From NCBI GenBank assembly GCA_964560875.1, contig CAZLMW010000005.1:1-64000 (forward strand): 64,000 nucleotides of DNA. The letters run 5' to 3'. The notes below the pieces were generated by a model. That model saw only the letters and a list, made by a program, of their open reading frames with translations, did no database searches and was not told the origin of the DNA. The stretch's first letter is position 1. Every line of letters begins with the position of its first letter. Below are positions 52,299-62,133 of this stretch, piece by piece. The position numbers and the translations under genes are program-made. This DNA comes from CAZLMW01 sp964560875. GTDB lineage: Bacteria; Myxococcota_A; UBA9042.

Positions 52299-53030
52299 GT
52301 GAAATTCGAATCCGGTGGGGGCATTTGCAAGGCCCGCGTCACCGCGGCCGTGGTCGTCCGTTTCTACATTCCCGAGGGGCTCTCGATGCTTGACGGCGTC
52401 GACGCCTTCGCGATTGCGAAGCTGACGTCGTGCGGCAAATTGCAGTGGTACCGGCGCTACGACGGCGGCAAGGACAACGGCGCGCGGGAACTTGGCCGCG
52501 GGCTCCACGTTGTGCCGGACGGCTATGTCATGTCCGGCGTCCGACACTGGCCCGGGGACGGCTACGCGTTCTGGCTCGCGAAGGCCAACAAGAGCGGTCA
52601 ACTCGTATGGGATCGGTACGTGGGCGGTACTCACGACGGGGTCGTGAGCGGCAAACCCAGCGACAACTACGCCCACTTGAACCTTGGTGCAGCCGGGCCT
52701 GGCGGGTTCTTCTTGGCCGGCTGGACACAAGCTCCAAACCCGAAGTCACAGAAGCTCCAAGCGACCCCGTGGCTTCTTCGCCTGACCCCGACCGGCCACG
52801 ACAGCTGTGGCGGCGTCGACCTGTGCGCGGGGAAGGTCGTGTCCGAGATGTGCGACGACAACAAGCCGTGCACGATCGACAGTTGCCTTCCGGACAAAGG
52901 CTGTGTGCACACGTCGCGCGCCAACTTCTCCTGGTGCGGCAATCACTACCTGGCCGACGCAGACAAGGTCGTGCCCTGGAGCTGCAGCGCTGGGTCGTGC
53001 GTTCCCGATTGGGTAGGACCGCTGCCCTGA
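52299..53030 (+). CDS. Fragment of a propeller-type secreted protein with Cys-rich tail
   Basis: Open for 243 residues, but without signal peptide. From about residue 35 it reads GVDAFAIAKLTSCGKLQWYR, GRGLHVVPDGYVMSGVRH and WLAKANKSGQLVWDRYVGG, typical of repeat (SBBP/Kelch-like) surface proteins that normally run for several hundred residues from a leader. The C-terminus has CDDNKPCTIDSC, the same Cys repeat as in the giant gene that follows. I read it as a 5'-truncated remnant, or a gene whose true start was lost. No promoter was recognised. Confidence 0.45.
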   Translation: MKFESGGGICKARVTAAVVVRFYIPEGLSMLDGVDAFAIAKLTSCGKLQWYRRYDGGKDNGARELGRGLHVVPDGYVMSGVRHWPGDGYAFWLAKANKSGQLVWDRYVGGTHDGVVSGKPSDNYAHLNLGAAGPGGFFLAGWTQAPNPKSQKLQATPWLLRLTPTGHDSCGGVDLCAGKVVSEMCDDNKPCTIDSCLPDKGCVHTSRANFSWCGNHYLADADKVVPWSCSAGSCVPDWVGPLP

Positions 53031-53162
53031 TGATCCCCGGGACAGCGGTGAGGATCGTATGAGTCGGGCTGTGACGCGCCCCTGCCAGCGATCCGCGGCA
53101 CATGTGGTCGCGAGGTTGCAAATAACCTACATTGTTGCTGCCCCACGCCGCCGGAGTCCTTC

Positions 53163-56100
53163 ATGACCGCTCGTTTCACGCCCGCGGCCGCGCGCCGTTA
53201 CCCCATCGCGTGCCTTTGCATCGCTTCCCTCGCGCTGACCGCCTGCGGCAGCGATGAACCGGTCGACGGCCCCCTGGCTTCGACAAACGTCGACTCGGGC
53301 CCGGCCGATACCGGACAGACCGACACCGGCGTCCAGGACTCGGGGACCACCGACACCGGGGTCAACGACACCACGCCCACGGACACGGGGACCACCGACA
53401 CCGGGGTCAAGGACACCAACCCGAACGTCGACGTCCAGCCGGTGGACACCAAGCCGCCGGTCGACGCCAAGCCCGACACCAAGCCGCCGACCGACGCCGC
53501 GCCCGAGTGCACCAACGCCACCGACTGCGTCCCGTCCACCGATCCGTGCAAGGTCGCCGCGTGCACGTCCGGCCAGTGCGTGCTCGCCGATGGGCCCGAC
53601 GGCAAGGAATGCACCGACGACGACGCCTGCACCGGCCCGGACCTGTGCAAGACCGGCGTGTGTCTGCCCGGCAAAGCGACCCAGTGCGACGACGCGAACG
53701 CTTGCACGCTCGACAACTGCGACAAGAACAAGGGCTGCAGCCACACCAACGTCTCGCTGCCCTGCGATGACGGCAGCAAGTGCACTTTGGCCGACCAGTG
53801 CAAGGACGGCGCGTGTCTCGCCGGGGCCACGGCCGAATGCGACGACGCAAACCCATGCACCGACAACACCTGCGAGCCCGCGATCGGCTGCGTGACGACC
53901 GCTACCACCAAGCCATGCGACGACGCAAACGCGTGCACGCTCGGCGACAAGTGCAGCGCGAAGGTCTGCCTGCCCGGCACGGTCACCAACTGCAACGACG
54001 ACAACCCATGCACGACGGACGCGTGCGACAGCAAGACCGGCTGCACCCAGGCGTTCAACAAGGTGCCTTGCTCGGACAACGACGCCTGCACCATCAAGGA
54101 CGCCTGCAAGGACGGCAGCTGCAAGCCGGGCACCAAGCTCGACTGCGACGACTCCAACCCCTGCACCGCGGACGCCTGCGACGCGCAATCGGGCTGCACG
54201 ACCAAACCGAACACCGCGACCTGCGATGACAACAACCTGTGCACCGAAGACGACAGCTGCAAAGGCGGAAAATGCCTGCCCGGCAAGTCCAAGTCGTGCA
54301 GCGACGGCAACCCGTGCACCACCGATAGCTGCGACCCGGCGACCGGCTGCGCATTCAAGCTCAACAGCGGGCAGTGCGACGACGGCAACGCGTGCACCGA
54401 CTTCGACATCTGCAAGAGCGGCAAGTGCCGCGGCGTCGCCAAGGACACCAAGACCGACTGCAACGACGCCAACCCATGCACGACCGACGCGTGCGATCCC
54501 GGCTCGGCCCAGGTGAAGGGCAAGGGCTGCGTACACACCAACAACACCGCCAAGTGCGACGATGGCAACGCCTGCAGCGCCGGAGACGCCTGCAAAGACG
54601 GCAAGTGCGCGGCCGGCAAAAACGTCTGCGCCTGCACCGAAGACAAGCACTGCGCCCCGTCCAACCCCAAGAACCCGTGCCTCGGCACGCTGTTCTGCGA
54701 CAAGTCCGCGGCGCCGTTCAAGTGCAAGCTCAACCCGGCTTCAGTGGTCAAGTGCAGCGGCGCCGGTGACACGTTGTGCGCCAAGAACCAGTGCGATCCC
54801 AAGGACCTCAAGTGCAAGGTGACGCCGATCGCCGAGGGCCAGTCCTGCAACGCCGACAACTCGGTCTGCACCGTTGGCGACGCCTGCAAGAACGGCAAAT
54901 GCGCGCCCGGCAAAGCGCTCGCCTGCAACGACGCCAACCCGTGCACCAACGACGCCTGCGACCCCAAAGCCGGCTGCGTGAACACCGCGAATTCGGCGCC
55001 CTGCAACGCGGACGGCAACCCCTGCACCGTCGGCGATGTGTGCGTGGCCAAGGCGTGCACGGCGGGCAAGAAGAAGGACTGCGACGACGGCGACAAGTGC
55101 AGCGACGACTCCTGCGACAAGAAGTCCGGCAAGTGCGTCAACGACAAGATCGCCGGCTGCGGCGGTCACTGCCAGGAAGACAAGCACTGCGACGACGGCA
55201 CGACCTGCACGACCGAGTCCTGCGCCAAGGCCAAGGGGGCCGCGTGGGGCAAGTGCGCGTACAAGAACCAGCCCGGCAAGTGCACCGACTTCAACGCCTG
55301 CACCGCGGCCGACCACTGCGTCGCGGGCAAATGCGTCGGCACGGCCAAGTCCTGCAGCGACGGCAACCCCTGCACCAACGACGGCTGCGACCCGACCAGC
55401 GGCTGCACGTTCCCGCACAACACCGCGCCTTGCGACGACTTCGACAAGTGCACCCAGGGCGACCAGTGCAAGGCAGGCAAGTGCGCGGCAGGCACCCCCA
55501 AGAAGTGCGACGACGCCGACAAATGCACCAAGAACGCCTGCAACCCTGCGGACGGGGCCTGCAGCTTCAAGGGCATCGCGGGCTGCGGCGGCTACTGCGA
55601 TACCGCGGCGGACTGCGACGACAAGAACCCGTGCACGACCGCGCAATGCAACAAGGGCAAATGCGTCTCATCGGTCAAGGCGGGCGGCTGCGAGGACGGC
55701 AACAAGTGCACGCTGAGCGACAAGTGTTCGGCCGGCAAGTGTGTCTCGGGCAGCAAGAAGAGCTGCGATGACAAGAACGCGTGCACCACCGATTCGTGCG
55801 ACACCAAGACCGGTCAGTGCGCCAACAAGCCGCTCAAGGCCGGCGACAGCTGCAACGACAACAACAAGTGCAGCACCAAGGACGTGTGCAAGCTCGTCAG
55901 CGGCAAGCTGCAGTGCGGGGGTACGACCAAGAACTGCGACGACGGCAACAAGTGCACCGACGACGCGTGCGACGCGAAAACCGGCAACTGCCAGCCCAAG
56001 GTCAACACCCTGCCGTGCGAAGACGGCAACAAGTGCACCGCGGGCGACCGCTGCAAGGACGGCAAGTGCGTCACCGGCGCCAAGGTCTACGTCGACACGT

Positions 56101-59100
56101 TCGCGGGTTCGGGGCCCATCCATGGCAACAAGGGCGGATTCGTCGACGGGCCTGGCAACAAGGCCAAGTTCAGCTACCCGCTTGGCGTCGCAGTCAACAG
56201 CAAGGGCGTCGTCTACGTCGCCGACGCGTCCAACCACCGGATTCGCCGCATCGCCGCCGACGGCACCGTGAGCACCGCGGCTGGTTCGGGTAAAGCTGGC
56301 CTGCTCGACGCGAAGGGCACCGCCGCCTGGTTCAACGCGCCTTATGGCGTCGCTATCGGGCCGGGCGATGAGGTGTTCGTCGCCGACCAGGCCAACTACA
56401 GCATCCGCAAGATCGCGACCGACGGCACCGTTTCAACCGTCGCGGGATCGGGCCAGGGGGGGCACGTCAACGGCGACGCGGCCAAGGCGCGGTTCAACCG
56501 ACCGTTCGGCGTGGCGGTCAGCAAGGCCGGCACCATCTTCGTCGCGGACACCTACAACCACCGCATTCGTCGCATCGCTTTCGGGCAGGTAACGACACTC
56601 GCGGGCAGCGGCGGGGCAGGGTTCACCAACGGCACGCCGACCAAGGCGCGCTTCTACTACCCGATCGGGGTCGCTATCGACGCTGGTGGCAACGTGCTCG
56701 TCGCCGACCAGAGCAACCATCGCATCCGCCGCGTCGACGCCAAGGGCAACGTCACCACGTTCGCCGGCACGGGCGGCTACGGCTCGCTCAACGGCAGCGC
56801 GACCAAGGCCACGTTCCGCAACCCGTGGGGCATCGCGGTCGACAACGCGGGCGTGGTTTGGATCGGCGATCGCTACAGCCATCGCATCCGGCGCATCGCG
56901 GGCGGTGTGGTCACCACTTTTGCTGCCAGCGGCGCCGCGGGCTTCGTCGATGGGGCCGCGAACACCGCGCGCCTGTACTACCCGTCCGGGGTTGCCGTCG
57001 ACGCCGGCGGAACCCTCTACATCGCCGACCAATACACCCACCGTGTGCGACGTGTGCGCGATTCGACCGCGCCATGCCTCATCGGCGGCAGCTGCTACGC
57101 CAACGGCGCGGCGAACCCGGCCAACGGCTGCGAACGCTGCGTCGCCAAGACGTCATCGACCAAGTGGACGGCGGGCGGCGACGGCAACGCGTGCTCGGAC
57201 GGCGATGTCTGCACCGCGGCCGACAAGTGCAGCGGCGGCTCCTGCAAGGGCAGCGCCAAGGTCTGCAACGACAGCGACAAGTGCACCCTCGACAGCTGCG
57301 ACAAGAGCACCGGTCAGTGCGTGTTCGCGCCGATTAACAAGTGCGGCGGCAACTGCAAGGGCGCCAGCGACTGTGCCGACAACAACCCGTGCACCATCGA
57401 CAAGTGCACCAACGGCAAGTGCGCGAACAGCAACGCGGACGGACTTGTCTGCAACGACGGCAACAGCTGCACCCTCGGCGACGCCTGCAAGGGCGGCAAG
57501 TGCCAGCCCGGCGCGTCCAACAGCGTCTCGACCCATGCCGGCAGCGGCGTCGCGGCGTTGACCGACGGCAAGGGCATAAAAGCCAGCTTCAACTACCCGC
57601 GCGGCGTCGATGTTGGCGTGAAGGGCGAGCTGTGGGTCGCTGAAGGCCACTCCCACCGCATCCGCAAGGTCGCTGCGGACGGCACGGTCACGACGGTGGC
57701 CGGGTCCGGTGTCGCTGGATTCGCGGACGGCAAGCTCGCCGGCGCGATGTTCCAGTGGCCGCACGACGTCTCGTTCGCCAAGGCCGGCGTGATCCACGTC
57801 GCCGACGGTAGCAATCACCGCATTCGCACGGTCGACACGGCCAAGGGCGTGGTGACGACACTGGCCGGAATTGGCGCCGGTTTCACGGATGGTCCGGCCG
57901 CCAAGGCGCGGTTCAACAACCCGTACAGCCTCGCGACCGCACCCAACGGCACGGTTTTCGTCGCGGACTACAGCAACCACCGCATCCGCGCGATCTCGCC
58001 AGCCGGGGGTGTCAGCACGCTTGCCGGCGGCGCCAAGGGCTTCGTCAACGGCACCGGCAGCAAAGCGCGCTTCAACGGCCCGATCGGCATCGCGCTCGAC
58101 CAGCAGGGGCGCGTCGTCGTGTCCGATTACAGCAACCACTCGATCCGCCGCGTCACCATGCAAGGCGTCGTGACCACGATCGGCGGCACTGGGGTCGCCG
58201 GGTATCGCGACGGTTCGGCCGGTGTCTCGCGCTTCCGCTACCCCTGGGGCATCACCACGGATTCAGCCGGGCGCGTTTTCGTGGCCGACCGACACAACCA
58301 TCGCATTCGGGCGATCCATCCCAACGGCACGGTGACCCGCATCGCTGGCACAACCGCCGGGTTCCTCGATGGCGACGGCCTGACCAAGGCGCGACTGCAC
58401 TACCCGATGGGGCTCGCCGCGGACGCCAACGGCACGCTGTGGGTGGGCGACTACAGCACGCGCAGGATCCGCAAGGTCGTGCCCTCGGCGAACGCCTGCT
58501 CGATCGGTGGCGCCTGCTACGCAAACGGCATTGGTTCCCCGACCAACGGCTGCCAGGCATGCGCCGGACAAACCAACAGCAAGGCGTGGACCGCGCGGGC
58601 CGACGGCGCCGTTTGCTCCGATGGTGACGTGTGCAGCGGCAAGGACGCCTGCGCCAGCGGCAAGTGCGCGAGCAAGAAGACCAACTGCGACGACGGCAAC
58701 AAGTGCACCAAGGACTTCTGCGACCACCTCGGCGTGTGCCGCAACGAGCCGATCGTCGGCTGCGACGGCTTCTGCTACCAGCACGCGGATTGCGACGACA
58801 AGAACGTGTGTACCGACGACGTCTGCAACGCCAACAAGTGCGCCAACCCGACCAACGTCAAACCGTGCGAGGACGGGGTCTCCTGCACGCTCGGCGACAC
58901 GTGCAGCGGCGGTAAGTGCAAGCCAGGAACCGCCGTCTGGACGTCGACCATCGCGGGCAATGGAAAGGCCGGCTTCAAGGACGGGAAGGTGACCGACGCG
59001 CAGTTCTACTATCCGCTCGGGATCGCGGTCGACAGCGGCAAGGGCCATGTCTACGTCGCCGACAACAGCAACCACCGCCTGCGTCGCATCGCGGCCGACG

Positions 59101-61520
59101 GCACCGCGACAACCATCGCCGGTAGCGGCAAGGCGGGCTTTGGGGACGGCGCGGCAGCCATCGCTCAGCTGCGCAACCCATCGGATGTCGAGATCGGCCC
59201 CGGTGGCGGGCTCTACTTCGCTGACCGCGGCAACCACCGCATCCGTGTCCTCGCGGCCGGCAAGGTCACCACGGTCGCGGGTTCAACGGCCGGATACGCC
59301 AACGGCAAGGCCGCCGCGGCGCGCTTCAACAACCCGTATGGCATCGCGGTGAGCAGCGGTGGCGTCGTCTACGTGGCCGACTACAGCAACCACCGCGTGC
59401 GCCGCATCCTGCCCGACGGTTCTGTCAGCCTCGTGGCCGGTTCAGGCGCCGGTTACGTCAACGGCAAGGGCGCTGCCGCCCGATTGCACGGGCCGATCGA
59501 TGTCGCGCTCGACCGCGCCGGCAACCTCTTCGTCGTGGAGCACACGGGACATCGCGTGCGGCGGATCACGCCCGATGGTGTCACCTCGCTCGTCGCAGGC
59601 TCCGTCAGCAACCAGGCCGGGTATGTGCACGGCAAGGGCGCAACTGCGCGTTTCCGCTACCCGTGGGGCATCGCCGTGGCACCCAACGGTCGCATCTATG
59701 TCGCCGACGGACATAACCACCGCATTCGCGAGATCGTCGGTGACGTCGCCGGGCATTTCGCGGGCAGCGGCACGGCCGGGTTCGCCAACGGAACCGCCGG
59801 CAAAGCCGCGTTCTACTACCCGCGTGGAATCGGCGTCGGCGCCGACGGCGCGGTCTACATCGGGGACCAATACAACCACCGCATCCGCAAGATCGTGGAT
59901 GCGCGGGCACCTTGCGCGATCGGGTCGGCCTGCTACGCGGCTGGTACGCCAGCGACCGGCAAACCATGCTCGGTTTGCGACGCGGCGAAGAACGCCAAGG
60001 CTTGGACCACATTGGCCAACAGCGCGCCCTGCGAGGACGGCAACTACTGCACCGAAAAGGACGCGTGTGCATCCGGCTCCTGCGCCGGTAGCAAGGTGTC
60101 CTGTGACGACTCCGACAAGTGCACCACCGACTCGTGCAACGCCAAGTCCGGCGCCTGCGTGCACACCAAGATCGTGGGCTGCAACGGTTTCTGCACCGAG
60201 GACAAGCACTGCGACGACGGCAACCCGTGCACGCAGGGCGACCTCTGCATCAACAACACCTGCGGCAAGGGCACGCGGACGGTCTCCTCGACGTTGGCCG
60301 GCACCACGATCGGCTTCCAAGACGGCGACGCGAAGACGTCCAAGCTCAACAGGCCCTACGACGTCGCGGTCGACAGCAAGGGCGCGCTCTATGTCGCGGA
60401 CTACAACAACAACCGCATCCGCAAGGTTGCCGGCGGCAAGGTGAGCACGCTCGCGGGCAGCGGCCAGGCCGGGCTCAAGAGCGGCAAGGGCACCGCTGCA
60501 TGGTTCAACCGACCATCCGGTGTCACGACCGACGCAGCAGGCAACGTCTACGTCGCCGATCGCTACAGCTACACGATCCGCAAGGTCACCGCGGACGGCA
60601 CCGTCTCGACCCTCGCTGGCAACGGTGCGGCCGGGGCGTCGAACGGCAAGGGCTCAGCAGCGCGCTTCAACCAGCCGATCGGCATCGCATCGACCGCTGG
60701 TGGCGTCCTGTATGTGGCCGACTACAACAACCAGCGCATCCGCCGAGTCACCGCCGATGGCACTGTGTCCACGCTCGCCGGTAGCTCGTACGGGTACGCC
60801 GACGGCAAGGGTTCGGCCGCCAAGTTCCGCTACCCGATCGGCATCGCCGTCGACCGGGCCGGCAACGCATTCGTCACCGACTTCAACAACCACCGCATCC
60901 GCAAGGTCACCGCGGACGGAGTCGTCACCACAGTCGCGGGCTCGGGCAGCGCGGGCTTGCTCAACGGCGACGCCAAGACGGCCAAGTTCTACAACCCCTG
61001 GGGTATCGCCGTGGACGGCGCCGGTCGCGTCTACATCGGCTCGTACCGGTACCATCGCTTGCGCGTGCTCGACGCGGGCACTGTCTACCAGGTCACCGGT
61101 TCATCGGCGGGCTACGTCGACGGCGCAGCGGGCCGCTTCTACCACCCGCTCGGTATCACGACCGACGTCTACGGCAACATCTTCGTCGCCGACTACTGGA
61201 ACAACCGTATTCGCCAGGTGAGCCGCACGGCCAACGCTTGCTCCATCTCCGGAGCGTGCTGGACCGACGGCGTGCACAACCCGGGTTCAGCGTGCCAGGC
61301 CTGCGCCGGGAGCAAGAGCGCGAAAGGTTGGTCCGCCATCGCCGACGGGCAGTGGTGCGAAGACGGTGCAATGTGCACGGTCGGCGACGTCTGCAAGAGC
61401 GGCAAGTGCACCGGCGGCGCGAAGGACTGCGACGACAAGAACAAGTGCACGACCGACAGCTGCGACGCCACGACCGGAGCCTGCACGTACAAAGTCCCCG
61501 ACCCGAAGTGCAAACCGTAG
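53163..61520 (+). CDS. Giant lipoprotein: Cys-rich repeats and four six-bladed NHL propellers
   Basis: 2785 residues with GGAG before ATG 53163. Lipobox LTAC (Cys 28) is followed by a Thr/Asp/Gly/Pro stalk (about 30-115) with TDTG repeats, then roughly 860 residues of Cys repeats of the type CDDGNPCTTDSCD and CKDGKCxxG. Four NHL propellers follow at about residues 977-1302, 1453-1776, 1926-2248 and 2373-2688. Each has six blades of 50-57 residues (…YPxGIAVDxxGxVYVADxxNHRIRRI…), and each ends in a CxIGGxCYxxG knot before another Cys-repeat spacer. The C-terminus is again Cys repeats. It is probably a surface adhesin or scaffold anchored by lipid; ligand unknown. The closest relatives are in Myxococcota. 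Confidence 0.85.
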   Translation: MTARFTPAAARRYPIACLCIASLALTACGSDEPVDGPLASTNVDSGPADTGQTDTGVQDSGTTDTGVNDTTPTDTGTTDTGVKDTNPNVDVQPVDTKPPVDAKPDTKPPTDAAPECTNATDCVPSTDPCKVAACTSGQCVLADGPDGKECTDDDACTGPDLCKTGVCLPGKATQCDDANACTLDNCDKNKGCSHTNVSLPCDDGSKCTLADQCKDGACLAGATAECDDANPCTDNTCEPAIGCVTTATTKPCDDANACTLGDKCSAKVCLPGTVTNCNDDNPCTTDACDSKTGCTQAFNKVPCSDNDACTIKDACKDGSCKPGTKLDCDDSNPCTADACDAQSGCTTKPNTATCDDNNLCTEDDSCKGGKCLPGKSKSCSDGNPCTTDSCDPATGCAFKLNSGQCDDGNACTDFDICKSGKCRGVAKDTKTDCNDANPCTTDACDPGSAQVKGKGCVHTNNTAKCDDGNACSAGDACKDGKCAAGKNVCACTEDKHCAPSNPKNPCLGTLFCDKSAAPFKCKLNPASVVKCSGAGDTLCAKNQCDPKDLKCKVTPIAEGQSCNADNSVCTVGDACKNGKCAPGKALACNDANPCTNDACDPKAGCVNTANSAPCNADGNPCTVGDVCVAKACTAGKKKDCDDGDKCSDDSCDKKSGKCVNDKIAGCGGHCQEDKHCDDGTTCTTESCAKAKGAAWGKCAYKNQPGKCTDFNACTAADHCVAGKCVGTAKSCSDGNPCTNDGCDPTSGCTFPHNTAPCDDFDKCTQGDQCKAGKCAAGTPKKCDDADKCTKNACNPADGACSFKGIAGCGGYCDTAADCDDKNPCTTAQCNKGKCVSSVKAGGCEDGNKCTLSDKCSAGKCVSGSKKSCDDKNACTTDSCDTKTGQCANKPLKAGDSCNDNNKCSTKDVCKLVSGKLQCGGTTKNCDDGNKCTDDACDAKTGNCQPKVNTLPCEDGNKCTAGDRCKDGKCVTGAKVYVDTFAGSGPIHGNKGGFVDGPGNKAKFSYPLGVAVNSKGVVYVADASNHRIRRIAADGTVSTAAGSGKAGLLDAKGTAAWFNAPYGVAIGPGDEVFVADQANYSIRKIATDGTVSTVAGSGQGGHVNGDAAKARFNRPFGVAVSKAGTIFVADTYNHRIRRIAFGQVTTLAGSGGAGFTNGTPTKARFYYPIGVAIDAGGNVLVADQSNHRIRRVDAKGNVTTFAGTGGYGSLNGSATKATFRNPWGIAVDNAGVVWIGDRYSHRIRRIAGGVVTTFAASGAAGFVDGAANTARLYYPSGVAVDAGGTLYIADQYTHRVRRVRDSTAPCLIGGSCYANGAANPANGCERCVAKTSSTKWTAGGDGNACSDGDVCTAADKCSGGSCKGSAKVCNDSDKCTLDSCDKSTGQCVFAPINKCGGNCKGASDCADNNPCTIDKCTNGKCANSNADGLVCNDGNSCTLGDACKGGKCQPGASNSVSTHAGSGVAALTDGKGIKASFNYPRGVDVGVKGELWVAEGHSHRIRKVAADGTVTTVAGSGVAGFADGKLAGAMFQWPHDVSFAKAGVIHVADGSNHRIRTVDTAKGVVTTLAGIGAGFTDGPAAKARFNNPYSLATAPNGTVFVADYSNHRIRAISPAGGVSTLAGGAKGFVNGTGSKARFNGPIGIALDQQGRVVVSDYSNHSIRRVTMQGVVTTIGGTGVAGYRDGSAGVSRFRYPWGITTDSAGRVFVADRHNHRIRAIHPNGTVTRIAGTTAGFLDGDGLTKARLHYPMGLAADANGTLWVGDYSTRRIRKVVPSANACSIGGACYANGIGSPTNGCQACAGQTNSKAWTARADGAVCSDGDVCSGKDACASGKCASKKTNCDDGNKCTKDFCDHLGVCRNEPIVGCDGFCYQHADCDDKNVCTDDVCNANKCANPTNVKPCEDGVSCTLGDTCSGGKCKPGTAVWTSTIAGNGKAGFKDGKVTDAQFYYPLGIAVDSGKGHVYVADNSNHRLRRIAADGTATTIAGSGKAGFGDGAAAIAQLRNPSDVEIGPGGGLYFADRGNHRIRVLAAGKVTTVAGSTAGYANGKAAAARFNNPYGIAVSSGGVVYVADYSNHRVRRILPDGSVSLVAGSGAGYVNGKGAAARLHGPIDVALDRAGNLFVVEHTGHRVRRITPDGVTSLVAGSVSNQAGYVHGKGATARFRYPWGIAVAPNGRIYVADGHNHRIREIVGDVAGHFAGSGTAGFANGTAGKAAFYYPRGIGVGADGAVYIGDQYNHRIRKIVDARAPCAIGSACYAAGTPATGKPCSVCDAAKNAKAWTTLANSAPCEDGNYCTEKDACASGSCAGSKVSCDDSDKCTTDSCNAKSGACVHTKIVGCNGFCTEDKHCDDGNPCTQGDLCINNTCGKGTRTVSSTLAGTTIGFQDGDAKTSKLNRPYDVAVDSKGALYVADYNNNRIRKVAGGKVSTLAGSGQAGLKSGKGTAAWFNRPSGVTTDAAGNVYVADRYSYTIRKVTADGTVSTLAGNGAAGASNGKGSAARFNQPIGIASTAGGVLYVADYNNQRIRRVTADGTVSTLAGSSYGYADGKGSAAKFRYPIGIAVDRAGNAFVTDFNNHRIRKVTADGVVTTVAGSGSAGLLNGDAKTAKFYNPWGIAVDGAGRVYIGSYRYHRLRVLDAGTVYQVTGSSAGYVDGAAGRFYHPLGITTDVYGNIFVADYWNNRIRQVSRTANACSISGACWTDGVHNPGSACQACAGSKSAKGWSAIADGQWCEDGAMCTVGDVCKSGKCTGGAKDCDDKNKCTTDSCDATTGACTYKVPDPKCKP

Positions 61521-61545
61521 CCCGTCTTTCTGAACCAGGCTTGTT

Positions 61546-62052
61546 GTGACCGACCATCTGCTCATGTTTGCGGCGGCCGGCGTGATCCCCGTCGTGTTCC
61601 TCGTCGCGTGGCTGTTCACGGCCGGTGGCGCGCGGGCGTCGAAGTCCGGCAAGTCGGCGGCGGAGGAGCGCGCCTTCCTCTGGCACGAAAACCGGATCGC
61701 GTTCCTGGTCGTGCTCGCCCTCGGCGTCGCCACGCATCTGTATCTCGGCCACACCAGCGCGCTCTGGTCCGCGATCGAAGGCAAGGTAGTGACGTCCGAA
61801 GAACGCACCACCCGCCGCGGCGCCGCAACGACCTGGGTCACCGTGCTGACCGAAGATGGCGTGCGCGAGCTGTCGAGCGAAGGCCTGTCAGCCTCGGATT
61901 GCCGGTCGGGCTATCCGTTCAAGAAGGACGCGTGGTCGTACGAGTTCACGTGCGGCTCGACCGTGGTCGCACCGACATTTCAGTTCGCGTTGTTCACGGT
62001 GCCGCTGTTTGCCTGCGTCGTGCTGTGGCGCCTCGGCCGTCAGACGGTTTGA
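61546..62052 (+). CDS. Small membrane protein of unknown function
   Basis: 168 residues from GTG 61546, 25 bp after the giant gene, so possibly in the same transcript. Three membrane helices are predicted: residues about 6-25, 50-68 and 143-160. The loop between the second and third is about 75 residues with two Cys (ASDCRSGYPFKK, YEFTCGSTVV), likely outside and disulfide-bonded. No family recognised. A copy of dispersed repeat family 2 begins at its stop codon. Confidence 0.6.
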   Translation: MTDHLLMFAAAGVIPVVFLVAWLFTAGGARASKSGKSAAEERAFLWHENRIAFLVVLALGVATHLYLGHTSALWSAIEGKVVTSEERTTRRGAATTWVTVLTEDGVRELSSEGLSASDCRSGYPFKKDAWSYEFTCGSTVVAPTFQFALFTVPLFACVVLWRLGRQTV

Positions 62053-62067
62053 TGACAAGACCGGGCT
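62047..62067 (+). repeat. Dispersed repeat family 2, short copy C
   Basis: TTTGATGACAAGACCGGGCTA matches the right end of copy B at 20 of 21 bases. It overlaps the stop of the small membrane protein gene. Confidence 0.5.
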
Positions 62068-62133
62068 AAGCACAATGCCGGTCATTTTCAATATGTTCCA
62101 TCCTAACTGGACGATCGGCATTGGGGCTAAACA

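Noticed and set aside
53198..55147. 649-residue Ser/Leu/His-rich frame on the minus strand
   Set aside because: Antisense to the Cys-repeat region; its apparent repeats only mirror those of the real gene.
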